Origin: Curtobacterium luteum
Lineage (GTDB): Bacteria > Actinomycetota > Actinomycetes > Actinomycetales > Microbacteriaceae
Reading direction: 5' to 3'
DNA: 41,199 nt
Assembly (NCBI RefSeq): GCF_001475545.1
Contig: NZ_LDQC01000095.1
Span: 1 to 41,199 of the forward strand
Below, in pieces: positions 26,058-34,813 of this stretch. The number at the start of each line of letters is the position of its first letter. Position 1 is the first letter of the stretch. A program made the position numbers and the translations under genes. The notes under the pieces are model-generated. The model did not search any database. It had not been told where the DNA came from and saw nothing but the letters and a program-made list of their open reading frames with translations.

Positions 26058-27134
26058 TCAGCCGGCGAGGTCCCGCACGGCCGACGCCACCCGGTCGGTG
26101 AGGTAGGCGACCCCGCGCTCGTTCGGGTGCAGCGCGCCGGGCTCGAGGTCGATGCGCTGCAGGTTGCTCGTGCCGTCGAGCGACACGCCTGCGACGTACG
26201 GCCGCTTCGTCGCGCACGCGGACCGTGCCTGCGTGTCCGCGAACACGTCGACGAACCGGACCCCAGCGGCACGGGCGGCGTCGGCGGACACGTCGTCGAG
26301 CTGCTCCTGCACGCCGTGGAGGTACACGACGTCGGTGTCGGTGAACGGGTACGTGTCGGTCGGGAAGGAGCCCGCGAGGGTCCCGAGGTCGACCGCTGCG
26401 CGGAAGCAGCCCTTCGCCGGCGTGTGCTCGGCGTCGGGGAAGATCGCCGGGTAGCCGAGGAACACGACGACCGCGTTCGGTGCCGCCTCCTCCACGCGGG
26501 CGAGCGTGTCCGCGACGCCGAGCGCGACCCGGGAAGCGATCCTCGTGCCGAGCTGGTCCTCGCCGTCCCGGACGAGGGTGCTCTCGCAGGACGGGGCGTC
26601 GCGGCCGGAGAACACGGGTCCCTTCGCGCTGAGCGCCAGGCACGACGCGGCGGTGCCGAAGAGGTCGGCGTCGTTGCCGCCGATCGTCAGCGTGACGAGC
26701 CGCGTCGAGGCGGACAGCGCACGGATCTGCGGCGGGACCCCCTTGAACTGGAAACCCGAGGTGACGTCGTCGCTCGTGGCTCCGGCGCACGTGACGTCGG
26801 TGAGCTGCAGTCCGAAGCGCTGTGCGATCCGGTGCGGGTAGTCGCGGGCGGACTGCCCGCAGGCGTTCGTCGGCAGGTGACTCGGGTCGTCGAGTCCGTA
26901 CCCGGCCGAGTACGAGTCACCGAGCGCCACGTACTCGCTGCCGGGCGGGACGTCGGCGAGCCGCTCGGGCGGATCCGACGACACCGGGAACGGCTGGGGC
27001 TGCGGCCAGGACGGCGCTGCCGCGGCGGTCGACGGCCCCGGGGCACCCGGCACCACGGCGGTCGTCACGAGGACGGAGACCGCGGCGACCAGGGCCAGGA
27101 CGGCGACGGAAGCCGGGCGGACCGAGCGGGACAG
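26058..27134 (-). CDS. Secreted SGNH/GDSL hydrolase, probable CTG start
   Basis: 358 aa if started at the CTG at 27134. Esterase/lipase fold. The nucleophile block VALGDSYSAGYG has Ser74, the glycine/Asn block is LTIGGNDADL, and the His is in ALHPNERG; the usual Asp three residues before it is Gly here, as in some actinobacterial enzymes with a Ser-His dyad. The GTG at 27068 is the nearest standard start but has no Shine-Dalgarno and cuts into a signal peptide. From the CTG the N-terminus reads LSRSVRPASVAVLALVAAVS, a normal signal peptide, and GGAGG lies 5 nt upstream. Several Cys suggest disulfides outside the cell. Substrate unknown. Confidence 0.85.
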   Translation of the reverse strand: MSRSVRPASVAVLALVAAVSVLVTTAVVPGAPGPSTAAAAPSWPQPQPFPVSSDPPERLADVPPGSEYVALGDSYSAGYGLDDPSHLPTNACGQSARDYPHRIAQRFGLQLTDVTCAGATSDDVTSGFQFKGVPPQIRALSASTRLVTLTIGGNDADLFGTAASCLALSAKGPVFSGRDAPSCESTLVRDGEDQLGTRIASRVALGVADTLARVEEAAPNAVVVFLGYPAIFPDAEHTPAKGCFRAAVDLGTLAGSFPTDTYPFTDTDVVYLHGVQEQLDDVSADAARAAGVRFVDVFADTQARSACATKRPYVAGVSLDGTSNLQRIDLEPGALHPNERGVAYLTDRVASAVRDLAG

Positions 27135-27177
27135 GGTGACCTCCGGCGGACGGGTGGAGTGGACGGGCGGACCGCCC

Positions 27178-27183
27178 AGGCTA
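27178..27183 (-). promoter_or_regulatory. -10 box of the SGNH hydrolase gene
   Basis: TAGCCT on the minus strand, giving a leader of about 37 nt up to the CTG, consistent with use of the GGAGG at 27140-27144. Confidence 0.4.
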
Positions 27184-27218
27184 GCCGCTCGACCTCGGCG
27201 TCACCCGCAGCGTGCCCC

Positions 27219-27575
27219 TCAGCGCCGCCCGAGTCGTCGCTCGCCGTTGCTGCCGGTCTGGTAGGTCAGCCCGTAGTGCTCGTACAGGCCCGGCTCGATG
27301 GCGGAGTCGAGCTCCCCGTCGGTGGCGATCGACGGTGCATCCTTGACGAGCTTCTTCGGGAACGCGACGACGAGGTGCTTCGGGGCGACGAGCGCACCGG
27401 TGAGCGGCACGAAGACGAGCTTCTGGAACCCGACGAGTCCCGTCGTCACCGCGCCGAACGCCGGGTCGGAGGTCGCGGTGTCGTAGTAGATGCTCTCGAG
27501 CGTCCCGATCTTCTCCTCGGACTGGTCCACGACCGGCAGGCCGATCCAGTCCCGGATGTTCGCAGCTTCGAACAC
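27219..27575 (-). CDS. PRC-barrel domain protein
   Basis: 118 aa. The N-terminal half (RDWIGLPVVDQSEEKIGTLESIYYD) has the PRC-barrel pattern of two beta hairpins joined by a G-x-hydrophobic turn. The C-terminal half has a Tyr-rich segment near 95-105 (LYEHYGLTYQ). Stand-alone PRC-barrel proteins of this kind are common stress-associated proteins in actinobacteria; their ligand is not known. GTG start with GGGAGGGAA 6 nt upstream, and a TAGGTT hexamer further up. Confidence 0.82.
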   Translation of the reverse strand: MFEAANIRDWIGLPVVDQSEEKIGTLESIYYDTATSDPAFGAVTTGLVGFQKLVFVPLTGALVAPKHLVVAFPKKLVKDAPSIATDGELDSAIEPGLYEHYGLTYQTGSNGERRLGRR

Positions 27576-27620
27576 GGTCGTTCCCTCCCGGCGGCCGGAC
27601 CCTCCGGCTGCCCGCCCCCG

Positions 27621-27626
27621 AACCTA
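27621..27626 (-). promoter_or_regulatory. Possible -10 box of the PRC-barrel gene inside a stop codon
   Basis: TAGGTT on the minus strand; its TAG is the stop codon of the upstream GT9 gene. The leader would be about 40 nt. Confidence 0.3.
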
Positions 27627-28619
27627 CTGACGGACGGCTGAACCCGACCGCCCCGGCACGACCCCGAGTCCGTCCACCGCCGCGAGCACGTCGTCGGGCC
27701 CCACGGCCAGCAGCGCCGGGTCCGGTTCCTCGGAGAACACGTCGCCACGTCGCTGCGCCGCGTCGGTGAGGACGACGTGCGGCCCCGACGCGGGCGGACC
27801 CCACGCCTCGGGCGGTGCCGGTCCGAACAGGACGACCGACGGCACGCCGTAGGCGGAGGCGAGGTGCGCCGCGCCCGTGTCGACAGTGACGACCACCGCC
27901 GCTTCGGCGACGACCGCGGCGAACGGCTGCAGGTCGAGGACCCCCGCGAGGACCGCCCCCGGCGGCAGGCCGGCCGCGTCCGCGACCGCCCGGGCGCGGA
28001 CGACGTCGTCCGCGCCTCCCGTCAGGACCACGTCGTGACCGCGCGCACGCAGTCCGCGCACCACCTCGGCGAAGCGGTCGGTCGGCCAGTGCCGCGCGCC
28101 GTGGAAGGCACCCACGTGCACGACCGCAGCCCCGGGCACGACCGACGGCGTGGCGGGACGGTCGATCGCGGCCTCGTTCGGGTCGGCGGGGATGCCGTGC
28201 CAGCTGAGGAGGCGCGCCCAGCGCTCACGTTCGTTGATGCCCTCCGGCCACTCCGGTCCGTCGTGTCCGCGGTCGGGGTCCCGGTGGCCGATCACCCGTC
28301 CCGGGCGGAGGGCCTCGAGGAGGTCGTTCGACTCCGGGCCGACCCCGTGCAGGTTCACCGCGACGTCGACGGAGCCGGTCGGCGCGGCGATGGGGTGGTC
28401 GAGGCCGTGCTGGGCGAGGTGCACGTCGACCGCCGGGACGAGCTCGACGACGGGGGCGAGCCAGGCCGTCGTCGCGAGCGTGATCCGGTGACCGGGGAAC
28501 GCACGGCGCAACGCGGTCAGCGCGGGGACGGCCACGAGCAGGTCCCCGAGCTTGATGGCGCGGAGCACGAGGAGCTCCGGGCGGCCGTCGGACGGGGGCA
28601 TGGTCGGCAGGGCGGTCAC
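27624..28619 (-). CDS. Glycosyltransferase family 9 (heptosyltransferase-like) A
   Basis: 331 aa from the GTG at 28619 (ATG at 28601 is the alternative). GT-B fold of the heptosyltransferase family: KLGDLLVAVPALTALRRAFPGH at the N-terminus and VTVDTGAAHLASAYGVPSVVLFGP in the C-terminal donor domain. The usual HPGA-x-R-x-W motif is altered to VVHVGAFHGARHWP, so donor preference may differ from the other two GT9 enzymes of the cluster. Divergent from gmhB across about 100 nt. TACCGT ends 8 nt before the GTG, suggesting a leaderless mRNA. Likely transfers heptose or a related sugar to an unknown acceptor. Confidence 0.85.
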   Translation of the reverse strand: MTALPTMPPSDGRPELLVLRAIKLGDLLVAVPALTALRRAFPGHRITLATTAWLAPVVELVPAVDVHLAQHGLDHPIAAPTGSVDVAVNLHGVGPESNDLLEALRPGRVIGHRDPDRGHDGPEWPEGINERERWARLLSWHGIPADPNEAAIDRPATPSVVPGAAVVHVGAFHGARHWPTDRFAEVVRGLRARGHDVVLTGGADDVVRARAVADAAGLPPGAVLAGVLDLQPFAAVVAEAAVVVTVDTGAAHLASAYGVPSVVLFGPAPPEAWGPPASGPHVVLTDAAQRRGDVFSEEPDPALLAVGPDDVLAAVDGLGVVPGRSGSAVRQ

Positions 28620-28721
28620 GGTCGCGAACGGTAGGCGGACGTCCCTGCGGGCACGGTCAGCACCGCGCGGAACGGCTCTTCCTGGGCCGGTGCGGGGTAC
28701 CCGGCCGGTACTGCTCGGTGC
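28620..28721. promoter_or_regulatory. Divergent promoter region of GT9-A and gmhB
   Basis: On the minus strand TACCGT (28633 to 28628) stands 8 nt before the GT9-A GTG. On the plus strand TACTGC (28709-28714) ends 7 nt before the gmhB ATG. Neither has a Shine-Dalgarno between box and start. No -35 is obvious for either. Confidence 0.45.
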
Positions 28722-29273
28722 ATGGCCCTCGCTCCGGACCGCCCCGTCGGCGGCATCCTCTTCGATCGTGACGACACGCTCGTCGTCGACGTGCCCTACA
28801 ACGCTGACCCGCACCTGGTCGTCCCGGTGCCGGGTGCGCACCGGGCGGTCGAGCGAGTCCGTGCGGCGGGCCTGCGGACCGGGGTCGTCACGAACCAGTC
28901 GGTCATCGCGAAGGGCATGGCCACCAGGGAGGAGGTCGACGCGACGAACGCGCGGGTCGACGAGCTGGTCGGACCGTTCGACGTGTGGTGCGTCTGCCCG
29001 CACGACGCCGACGACGGCTGCGACTGCCGGAAGCCCCGGCCCGGCATGGTCCTGCATGCCGCCGAGGTCCTCGGGATACCAGCCGCCGGACTCGTGGTGA
29101 TCGGTGACATCGGCGCCGACGTCGAGGCCGCCCGGGCAGCCGGGGCGCAGGGCATCCTCGTCCCGACCGCACGGACGCGACAAGCCGAGGTCGACGCAGC
29201 GGACACCGTCGCCGCGACCCTCGACGATGCGGTGACGCTCGTCCTCGCACAGCGTCCGACGCCGGTCGCGTGA
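28722..29273 (+). CDS. gmhB: D-glycero-beta-D-manno-heptose 1,7-bisphosphate 7-phosphatase (GmhB-like)
   Basis: 183 aa HAD-family phosphatase. The nucleophile motif ILFDRDDTL has Asp15 and the acid Asp17. The GmhB zinc loop is complete: Cys90 or Cys92, His94, Cys100 and Cys102 in CVCPHDADDGCDC, followed by RKPRPGM. IGDIGADVEAARAAG is the HAD motif IV. In the ADP-heptose pathway it removes the C7 phosphate after the HldE kinase step. A histidinol-phosphatase role is possible in this family but the neighbours argue for heptose. Stop overlaps the next gene by GTGA. Confidence 0.88.
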   Translation: MALAPDRPVGGILFDRDDTLVVDVPYNADPHLVVPVPGAHRAVERVRAAGLRTGVVTNQSVIAKGMATREEVDATNARVDELVGPFDVWCVCPHDADDGCDCRKPRPGMVLHAAEVLGIPAAGLVVIGDIGADVEAARAAGAQGILVPTARTRQAEVDAADTVAATLDDAVTLVLAQRPTPVA

Positions 29274-30337
29274 GCGGGACCGGCGGTCCGCGCGTCCTCG
29301 TCGCGCGCCTCGACTCCTTCGGTGACGTCCTGGTCGCCGGTCCCGCCGTGCGAGCGGTCGCCGCCGGGGCCTCGCACGTCACGCTCCTCTGCGGCCCCCA
29401 GGGCGCACCCGCGGGGCGGCTGCTCCCCGGCGTCGACAGCCTCCGGACGTGGGCTGCGCCGTGGGTGACCGAGACGGCCCGACCGATCGACGACGCGGTC
29501 GTCGACGAGTTCCGTGCGCTGGTCGCCGAGGAACGCCCGGACGAGGCCGTCGTCCTGACGTCCTTCCACCAGTCCCCGCTCCCGCTGGCGCTGCTGCTCC
29601 GGCTCGCCGGTGTCCGGCGGGTGAGCGGCGCGTCGGTCGACCACCCGGGGTCGCTCCTCGACGTGCGGCTCCGACCGGGCGAGGACCTGCCCGAGGAGCT
29701 GCCCGAGCCCGAGCGCGCGCTGCGGATCGCCGAGGCCGCGGGCTTCGCGCTCCCCGACGACGATGCCGGGAGGCTCGCGGTGCGCCTCGACGCCGACCCG
29801 CCCCCGGCCGTGTCCGGTCTGGTCAGGTACGTGGTCGTCCACCCGGGCGCGAGCGTCCCGGCCCGAGCGTGGCCGGCCGAGCAGCACCGAGCGCTCGTCG
29901 CCGCCTACGCCGCAGCCGGGGTCCCCGTGGTGGTCACCGGGTCCCCCGGTGAGCGAGCACTGACGGCCGAGGTCGCGGGGAACACCGGGATCGACCTCGG
30001 CGGAGCGACGACCCCTGCGCAGCTCGCGGCGGTGCTCGCGGGCGCGGAGGTGGTCGTCGTCGGCAACACCGGCCCGGCGCACCTCGCGGCCGCCGTCGGC
30101 GCACCGATCGTCAGCCTCTTCTCCCCCGTCGTGCCGGCCGTGAAGTGGGCGCCGTACGCGCCGCTCGTCGAACTGCTCGGCGACCAGGCGGCGCCGTGCC
30201 GTCTCAGCCGGGCCCGCGCGTGCCCGGTCCCCGGCCACCCCTGCCTGTCCCGTGTGTCCGTCCAGGATGTGCTGGATGCGCACCGCCGGCTGCTGGACCG
30301 CGCTTCGCGGATCACCGAGCGCCTTCCTGCGACGTAG
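29270..30337 (+). CDS. Glycosyltransferase family 9 B
   Basis: 355 aa GT-B enzyme. N-terminal ARLDSFGDVLVAGPAVRAV is the GT9 acceptor-domain start; VVVHPGASVPARAWPAEQHRAL is the canonical donor motif; GNTGPAHLAAAVGAPIVSLFSPVVP follows. A Cys pair near the end (APCRLSRARACP) resembles other actinobacterial members. GTGA overlap with gmhB gives coupled translation. Predicted to transfer heptose from ADP-heptose; acceptor unknown. Confidence 0.88.
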   Translation: MSGTGGPRVLVARLDSFGDVLVAGPAVRAVAAGASHVTLLCGPQGAPAGRLLPGVDSLRTWAAPWVTETARPIDDAVVDEFRALVAEERPDEAVVLTSFHQSPLPLALLLRLAGVRRVSGASVDHPGSLLDVRLRPGEDLPEELPEPERALRIAEAAGFALPDDDAGRLAVRLDADPPPAVSGLVRYVVVHPGASVPARAWPAEQHRALVAAYAAAGVPVVVTGSPGERALTAEVAGNTGIDLGGATTPAQLAAVLAGAEVVVVGNTGPAHLAAAVGAPIVSLFSPVVPAVKWAPYAPLVELLGDQAAPCRLSRARACPVPGHPCLSRVSVQDVLDAHRRLLDRASRITERLPAT

Positions 30338-30353
30338 CGGGGCGGGCGCTGCG

Positions 30354-30359
30354 TAGCGT
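30354..30359 (+). promoter_or_regulatory. Possible internal promoter ahead of GT4-A
   Basis: TAGCGT in the 71-nt gap between GT9-B and GT4-A, about 50 nt before the ATG, which has its own GGAAGG. Weak evidence. Confidence 0.25.
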
Positions 30360-30408
30360 GCGCCACTGCTTCTCCTTCTCCTCCTGCTCCTCGACCCGGA
30401 AGGCCTGC

Positions 30409-31425
30409 ATGCGCATCCTCGTGTGGCACGTCCACGGCGGCTGGATGGACGCCTTCGTCCGCGGCCAGCACCAGTACCTCGTCCCGACGACCGCGGCGCG
30501 CGACGCCGACGGGCTCGGACGCGGGGGCCGGGACTGGCCCGACTCGGTCGTCGAGATCGCCCCCGAGGACGTCGCCGACGCCGAGGTCGACGTGGTCGTG
30601 CTGCAGCGCACGGAGGAGCTCGAGGCTGCCGAGCGGCTGCTGGGGGGCCGCTCGGTACCGATCGTCTTCGTCGAGCACAACGCGCCGCGCGTCGACGTGC
30701 CGAACAGCCGGCACCCGCTACGGGACCGCGACGACCTCGTCATCGCCCACGTCACGCACTGGAACGCCCTGATGTGGGACTGCGGCACGACACCGACCAC
30801 CGTGGTCGAGCACGGGGTCGTCGACCCCGGGCCGCTGTACACCGGGTCGCTCGAGCGCTTCGGCGTCGTCATCAACGAACCGGTGCGCCGCGGCCGGGTC
30901 GTCGGCAGCGACCTGCTCCCCCGCTTCGCCTCGGTGGCGCCCGTCGACCTCTGGGGCATCGGCTCCGAGCGGATCGGCGAACTCGGCTTCGGCGATCGCG
31001 TCGTCGCACAGGGTGACGTCCCCGCCGACCCGATGCACCGCGCGCTCGCGGAGCGTCGTGCGTACGTGCACCCGAACCGGTGGACCTCGCTCGGGCTGTC
31101 GCTCATCGAGGCCATGCACATGGCGATGCCCGTCCTCGTCCTCGCGACGACGGACGCACCGCGGACCGTGCCCGCCGACGCCGGCGCGATCGCGACGGAC
31201 GTCGACGAGCTGGTCCGTGCCTCCCGGCTGCTGCTGGAGGACCCGGACGAGGCGCGCCGACGCGGTGCCGTCGCCCGGGAGGCCGCGCTGGAGCGCTACG
31301 CGCTCACGCGGTTCACCGCCGACTGGGACGACCTGCTCGACCGGGTCGTCTCCGACCACCGGACCGCGCGCGCCGCGCGGCGGAACGGCACGACCGAGGT
31401 CGTGCTCGAAGGGAGTGCCCGATGA
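30409..31425 (+). CDS. Glycosyltransferase, GT4-like A
   Basis: 338 aa from the ATG at 30409 with GGAAGG 5 nt upstream. The N-terminus [20 protein letters not shown] and the middle [18 protein letters not shown] are characteristic of an actinobacterial group of GT-B enzymes. The C-terminal domain has [27 protein letters not shown], the position of the EX7E motif. Donor not predictable. It lies in the run of overlapping genes leading to gmhA and hldE, so it probably acts in the same glycan pathway. ATGA overlap with the next gene. Confidence 0.85.
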   Translation: MRILVWHVHGGWMDAFVRGQHQYLVPTTAARDADGLGRGGRDWPDSVVEIAPEDVADAEVDVVVLQRTEELEAAERLLGGRSVPIVFVEHNAPRVDVPNSRHPLRDRDDLVIAHVTHWNALMWDCGTTPTTVVEHGVVDPGPLYTGSLERFGVVINEPVRRGRVVGSDLLPRFASVAPVDLWGIGSERIGELGFGDRVVAQGDVPADPMHRALAERRAYVHPNRWTSLGLSLIEAMHMAMPVLVLATTDAPRTVPADAGAIATDVDELVRASRLLLEDPDEARRRGAVAREAALERYALTRFTADWDDLLDRVVSDHRTARAARRNGTTEVVLEGSAR

Positions 31426-32723
31426 AGATCGCGATGGTCTCCGAGCACGCGAGCCCGCTCGCGACCCTCGGCGGCGTCGACGCCGGCGGCCAGAACGTCC
31501 ACGTCGCCGAGCTGTCCGGGGCGCTCGCCGACCGCGGCCACCAGGTGACCGTCTACACCCGACGCGACGCGGCAGACCTGCCCGTGCGGGTGCTCCTGCG
31601 CCCCGGCGTCGAGGTCGTCCACGTCGACGCCGGGCCCGCCCGCTCGGTGCCGAAGGACGAGCTGTTCCCGTACATGGGCACGTTCGCCGCCGTCCTGGCC
31701 GCCGAGTGGTTCGTCGACCGACCCGACGTCGTGCACGCACACTTCTGGATGTCCGGGCACGCCGCACTCGACGCCGTCGCCCAGGTGCAGGCCCGCACCG
31801 GCGGGGTGCGGATCCCCGTCGCGCAGACCTTCCACGCGCTCGGGGTCGTCAAGCGCCGCCACCAGGGTGCGGCGGACACCAGCCCGGCCGAGCGCGAGTG
31901 GGTCGAACCCGCCGTCGGACGGAGCGTCGACCAGGTCGTCGCGACCTGTTCCGACGAGGCGTTCGAGCTCAAGGCGCTCGGGGTCCCGCTGCACCGCATC
32001 TCCGTGGTGCCGTGCGGCGTCGACGTCGAGACCTTCCGACCCGACGGGCCCGTCGAGGAGCGCGGGCGCACGCAGCGGGTGCTCACCGCGTCCCGACTCG
32101 TGCAGCGGAAGGGCGTCGGCACGACCATCGCGGCCGTCGCCGAGCTCGTGCACGAGGGCCGCGACGTCGAACTCGTCGTCGTCGGCGGTGCCGGTGTCGC
32201 GGGGGCCGACCTGCCCGACGACCCGGAGTACCAGCGCCTCGACGCACTCGCCCGGTCGCTCGGCATCCGGGACCACGTCCACTTCCGCGGGCAGCTCGGC
32301 CAGCACGACATGCCGGCCGTCTACCGGAGTGCCGACGTCGTCGTCTGCGCGCCCTGGTACGAGCCGTTCGGGATCGTGCCGCTCGAGGCGATGGCGTGCG
32401 GACGGCCGGTCGTCGCGTCGAGCGTCGGCGGCCTCATCGACACGGTCGTCGAGGACGCCACCGGCCTGCACGTCCCACCGCGCGACGAGGACGCCGTCGC
32501 CACCGCGATCGGCGCGCTCCTCGAGGACCCGGAGCGACGCGAGGCGTTCGGCGCCGCCGGCCGCGAACGCGCGGTCGCCCGGTACACGTGGCAGAAGGTC
32601 GCCGCCGAGAGCGAGCGCGTCTACGACCGGCTCATCGCCGGCGGCGGCGCGGTCGCGGACACCCGCTCCGGCGCACGTCGCGCCCCCCGTCGCACCGCGA
32701 CCACCGAGAGGACCGCACGATGA
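31422..32723 (+). CDS. Glycosyltransferase family 4 B
   Basis: 433 aa. Begins [20 protein letters not shown], followed by [15 protein letters not shown], the glycine-rich nucleotide-sugar loop of sucrose-phosphate-synthase-like GT4 enzymes (also seen in MshA). [19 protein letters not shown] and [21 protein letters not shown] contain the EX7E donor motif. [16 protein letters not shown] sequence (SRLVQRKGV) starts the second Rossmann domain. The last 30 residues are Arg/Ala/Thr-rich and dispensable-looking. Overlaps both neighbours by ATGA. Confidence 0.9.
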   Translation: MKIAMVSEHASPLATLGGVDAGGQNVHVAELSGALADRGHQVTVYTRRDAADLPVRVLLRPGVEVVHVDAGPARSVPKDELFPYMGTFAAVLAAEWFVDRPDVVHAHFWMSGHAALDAVAQVQARTGGVRIPVAQTFHALGVVKRRHQGAADTSPAEREWVEPAVGRSVDQVVATCSDEAFELKALGVPLHRISVVPCGVDVETFRPDGPVEERGRTQRVLTASRLVQRKGVGTTIAAVAELVHEGRDVELVVVGGAGVAGADLPDDPEYQRLDALARSLGIRDHVHFRGQLGQHDMPAVYRSADVVVCAPWYEPFGIVPLEAMACGRPVVASSVGGLIDTVVEDATGLHVPPRDEDAVATAIGALLEDPERREAFGAAGRERAVARYTWQKVAAESERVYDRLIAGGGAVADTRSGARRAPRRTATTERTAR

Positions 32724-33361
32724 CGATCTCCCCGACCGAGACCACGCCCGGCGCCGCCGGCGCCGGTCCGACCACCGTTGCCGACAGCGTGCGGCTCGTC
32801 CGCGACCACGTCGCCGCGTCCGTCCCCGTCATCGCCTCGCTCGTCGACCACGGCGACCACATCGCCGCGTGGGCCGACGACATCGCCACGCGGCTCGTCG
32901 CGGGTCGGCGGCTCCTCGCCGCGGGCAACGGCGGATCGGCGGCGGAGGCGCAGCACCTCACGTCCGAGCTGACCGGCCGGTTCGACGGGGACCGCCCGGC
33001 GTACTCGGCGATCTCCCTGCACGCCGAGACCTCCGCCGTCACCGCGATCGGCAACGACTACGGGTACGACGAGGTGTTCGCCCGCCAGGTCCGGGCCCAC
33101 GCCCGCGCGGGGGACGTCGTCGTGCTGCTCAGCACGAGCGGCAAGAGTCCGAACCTGCTCCGTGCCGCCGAGGCCGCACGAGCCGTCGGTGCCCTCGCGA
33201 TCGCCATGACCGGGCCCCGGCCGAACCCCCTCGCTTCGGTCGTCGACGACGCGATCTGCATCGACGGCCCCTCCGCGAACGTGCAGGAGGCCCAGCTCGT
33301 CCTCGTGCACGCCCTGTGCCGCGCGATGGAGCCCGCCCTGCGCCGCGGAGCCCGCCGGTGA
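32720..33361 (+). CDS. gmhA: Sedoheptulose 7-phosphate isomerase (GmhA-like SIS protein)
   Basis: 213 aa SIS-domain isomerase converting sedoheptulose 7-phosphate to D-glycero-D-manno-heptose 7-phosphate. [23 protein letters not shown] at about 67-88 carries the substrate loop and the conserved Glu; [16 protein letters not shown] is the second phosphate loop; [14 protein letters not shown] near the end carries the conserved His. The first 20 residues are a Thr/Pro/Ala-rich extension. ATGA overlap upstream and GTGA downstream, tightly coupled with the hldE-like gene. Confidence 0.92.
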   Translation: MTISPTETTPGAAGAGPTTVADSVRLVRDHVAASVPVIASLVDHGDHIAAWADDIATRLVAGRRLLAAGNGGSAAEAQHLTSELTGRFDGDRPAYSAISLHAETSAVTAIGNDYGYDEVFARQVRAHARAGDVVVLLSTSGKSPNLLRAAEAARAVGALAIAMTGPRPNPLASVVDDAICIDGPSANVQEAQLVLVHALCRAMEPALRRGARR

Positions 33362-34749
33362 CCGGGGGCGCACACGACACCGCGCGCCGGATCGTCGTCG
33401 TCGGTGACACGCTGCTCGACGTCGACGTCTCCGGCACGAGCGAGCGCCTCAGCCCCGACGCCCCGGTGCCCGTCGTCGACGTCCGCACCGACGACCGCCG
33501 CGCCGGCGGCGCCGGACTCGTCGCGACCATGCTCGCGAAGGACGGGCACGACGTGACCCTCGTCACGGTCCTCTCCGACGACGGCCGCGGCGAGGAGGTC
33601 CGTGCGCTCCTCCCCGGTGTGCACGTCGTCGCCGGGCCGTCCGGTGCGCCGACGCCGGTGAAGACCCGCGTCCGCGTCGTCGACCACGCGCTCGTCCGCA
33701 TCGACGAGGGCTGCGCGACCCCGCCCGTCCCCGACGTCACGCCCGAGATGACCGGCGCGCTCACGGGGGCCGACGCGATCGTCGTCGCCGACTACGGCCG
33801 CGGCGTGGCCGCCGCGCCCGCCCTCCGCGCGGCACTGTCCGCCGTGGCCGCGCACACGCCCGTCGTGTGGGACCCGCACCCGAAGGGCGCCGAGCCGGTC
33901 CCCGGGACCACGGTCGCGACCCCGAACGCCGCGGAGGCCCGGACCTCCAGCGGCCTCGGCGGCGACGGCGTCCCGTTCGCGACCGACGCCGCCGCAGCGC
34001 TCCGCGAGCGCTGGGGCACGCATGCCGTGGCCGTCACGATGGGCGACCGCGGCGCGCTCGTCGCCTCCCCGTCGGGCAGCCGCTTCGTCCCGGCGCCCTC
34101 CGTCACGGTCGGCGACCCGTGCGGTGCCGGCGACCGACTCGCCGCCGGGGTCGCGGTCGCGCTCGCCGGCGGTGCGGACGTCGTCGACGCCGTGGCAGCC
34201 GGGGTCGCGGACGCCTCCGCCTACCTCGCGGCTGGTGGTGTGACCGCACTGTTCGCCGACCGCGGCACCGAGCCGGTGGCCGTGCCGGGCGTCGACCGGG
34301 ACGCGATGCGTCTGGTGCACCGGGTCCGCGCCGAGGGCGGCACCGTCGTCGCCACCGGTGGCTGCTTCGACCTGCTGCACGCCGGACACGCCCGCACGCT
34401 GTCGGCAGCCCGGGCGCTCGGCGACTGCCTGGTCGTGTGCCTGAACTCGGACGACTCCGTCCGGGCACTCAAGGGACCCGAGCGACCGATCATGACGCAG
34501 GACGACCGCGTGGAGCTCCTGCTCGCGCTGGACTGCGTCGACGCCGTCGTGGTCTTCGACGAGCACACGCCGGACGAGGCCCTCCGCCGGTTCCGTCCGG
34601 ACGTCTGGGCGAAGGGCGGCGACTACGACGCCGCCGACCTCCCCGAGGCGGCCACCCTCGCCGAGTGGGGCGGGCGCGTCGTCACCGTCCCGTTCCACCC
34701 GGGCCGCTCCACCACCCGTCTCGCCGCGGCGCTCGCGCACGTCGGCTGA
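33358..34749 (+). CDS. hldE: HldE-like bifunctional heptose kinase/adenylyltransferase, divergent copy
   Basis: 463 aa. N-terminal PfkB kinase domain (1 to about 310) with LSPDAPVPVVDV and the catalytic GAGD in DPCGAGDRLAAG. C-terminal nucleotidyltransferase domain (about 325-463) with GGCFDLLHAGH (HxGH), LKGPERPIM, and the closing GRSTTRLA. The substrate motif PGGAANVA of ordinary HldE is AGGAGLVATMLA here and GAGDTF is GAGDRL, so the kinase half is more divergent than in the second copy at 38510. Together the halves would make heptose 1,7-bisphosphate and, after GmhB, ADP-heptose. GTG start overlapping the gmhA stop. Confidence 0.87.
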   Translation: MTGGAHDTARRIVVVGDTLLDVDVSGTSERLSPDAPVPVVDVRTDDRRAGGAGLVATMLAKDGHDVTLVTVLSDDGRGEEVRALLPGVHVVAGPSGAPTPVKTRVRVVDHALVRIDEGCATPPVPDVTPEMTGALTGADAIVVADYGRGVAAAPALRAALSAVAAHTPVVWDPHPKGAEPVPGTTVATPNAAEARTSSGLGGDGVPFATDAAAALRERWGTHAVAVTMGDRGALVASPSGSRFVPAPSVTVGDPCGAGDRLAAGVAVALAGGADVVDAVAAGVADASAYLAAGGVTALFADRGTEPVAVPGVDRDAMRLVHRVRAEGGTVVATGGCFDLLHAGHARTLSAARALGDCLVVCLNSDDSVRALKGPERPIMTQDDRVELLLALDCVDAVVVFDEHTPDEALRRFRPDVWAKGGDYDAADLPEAATLAEWGGRVVTVPFHPGRSTTRLAAALAHVG

Positions 34750-34813
34750 GCGGCACGCCCTGCTCGCAGCCCGCGGGCCCAGGAGCGTGCCCCACCCTCA
34801 CGAAAGGATGTCC

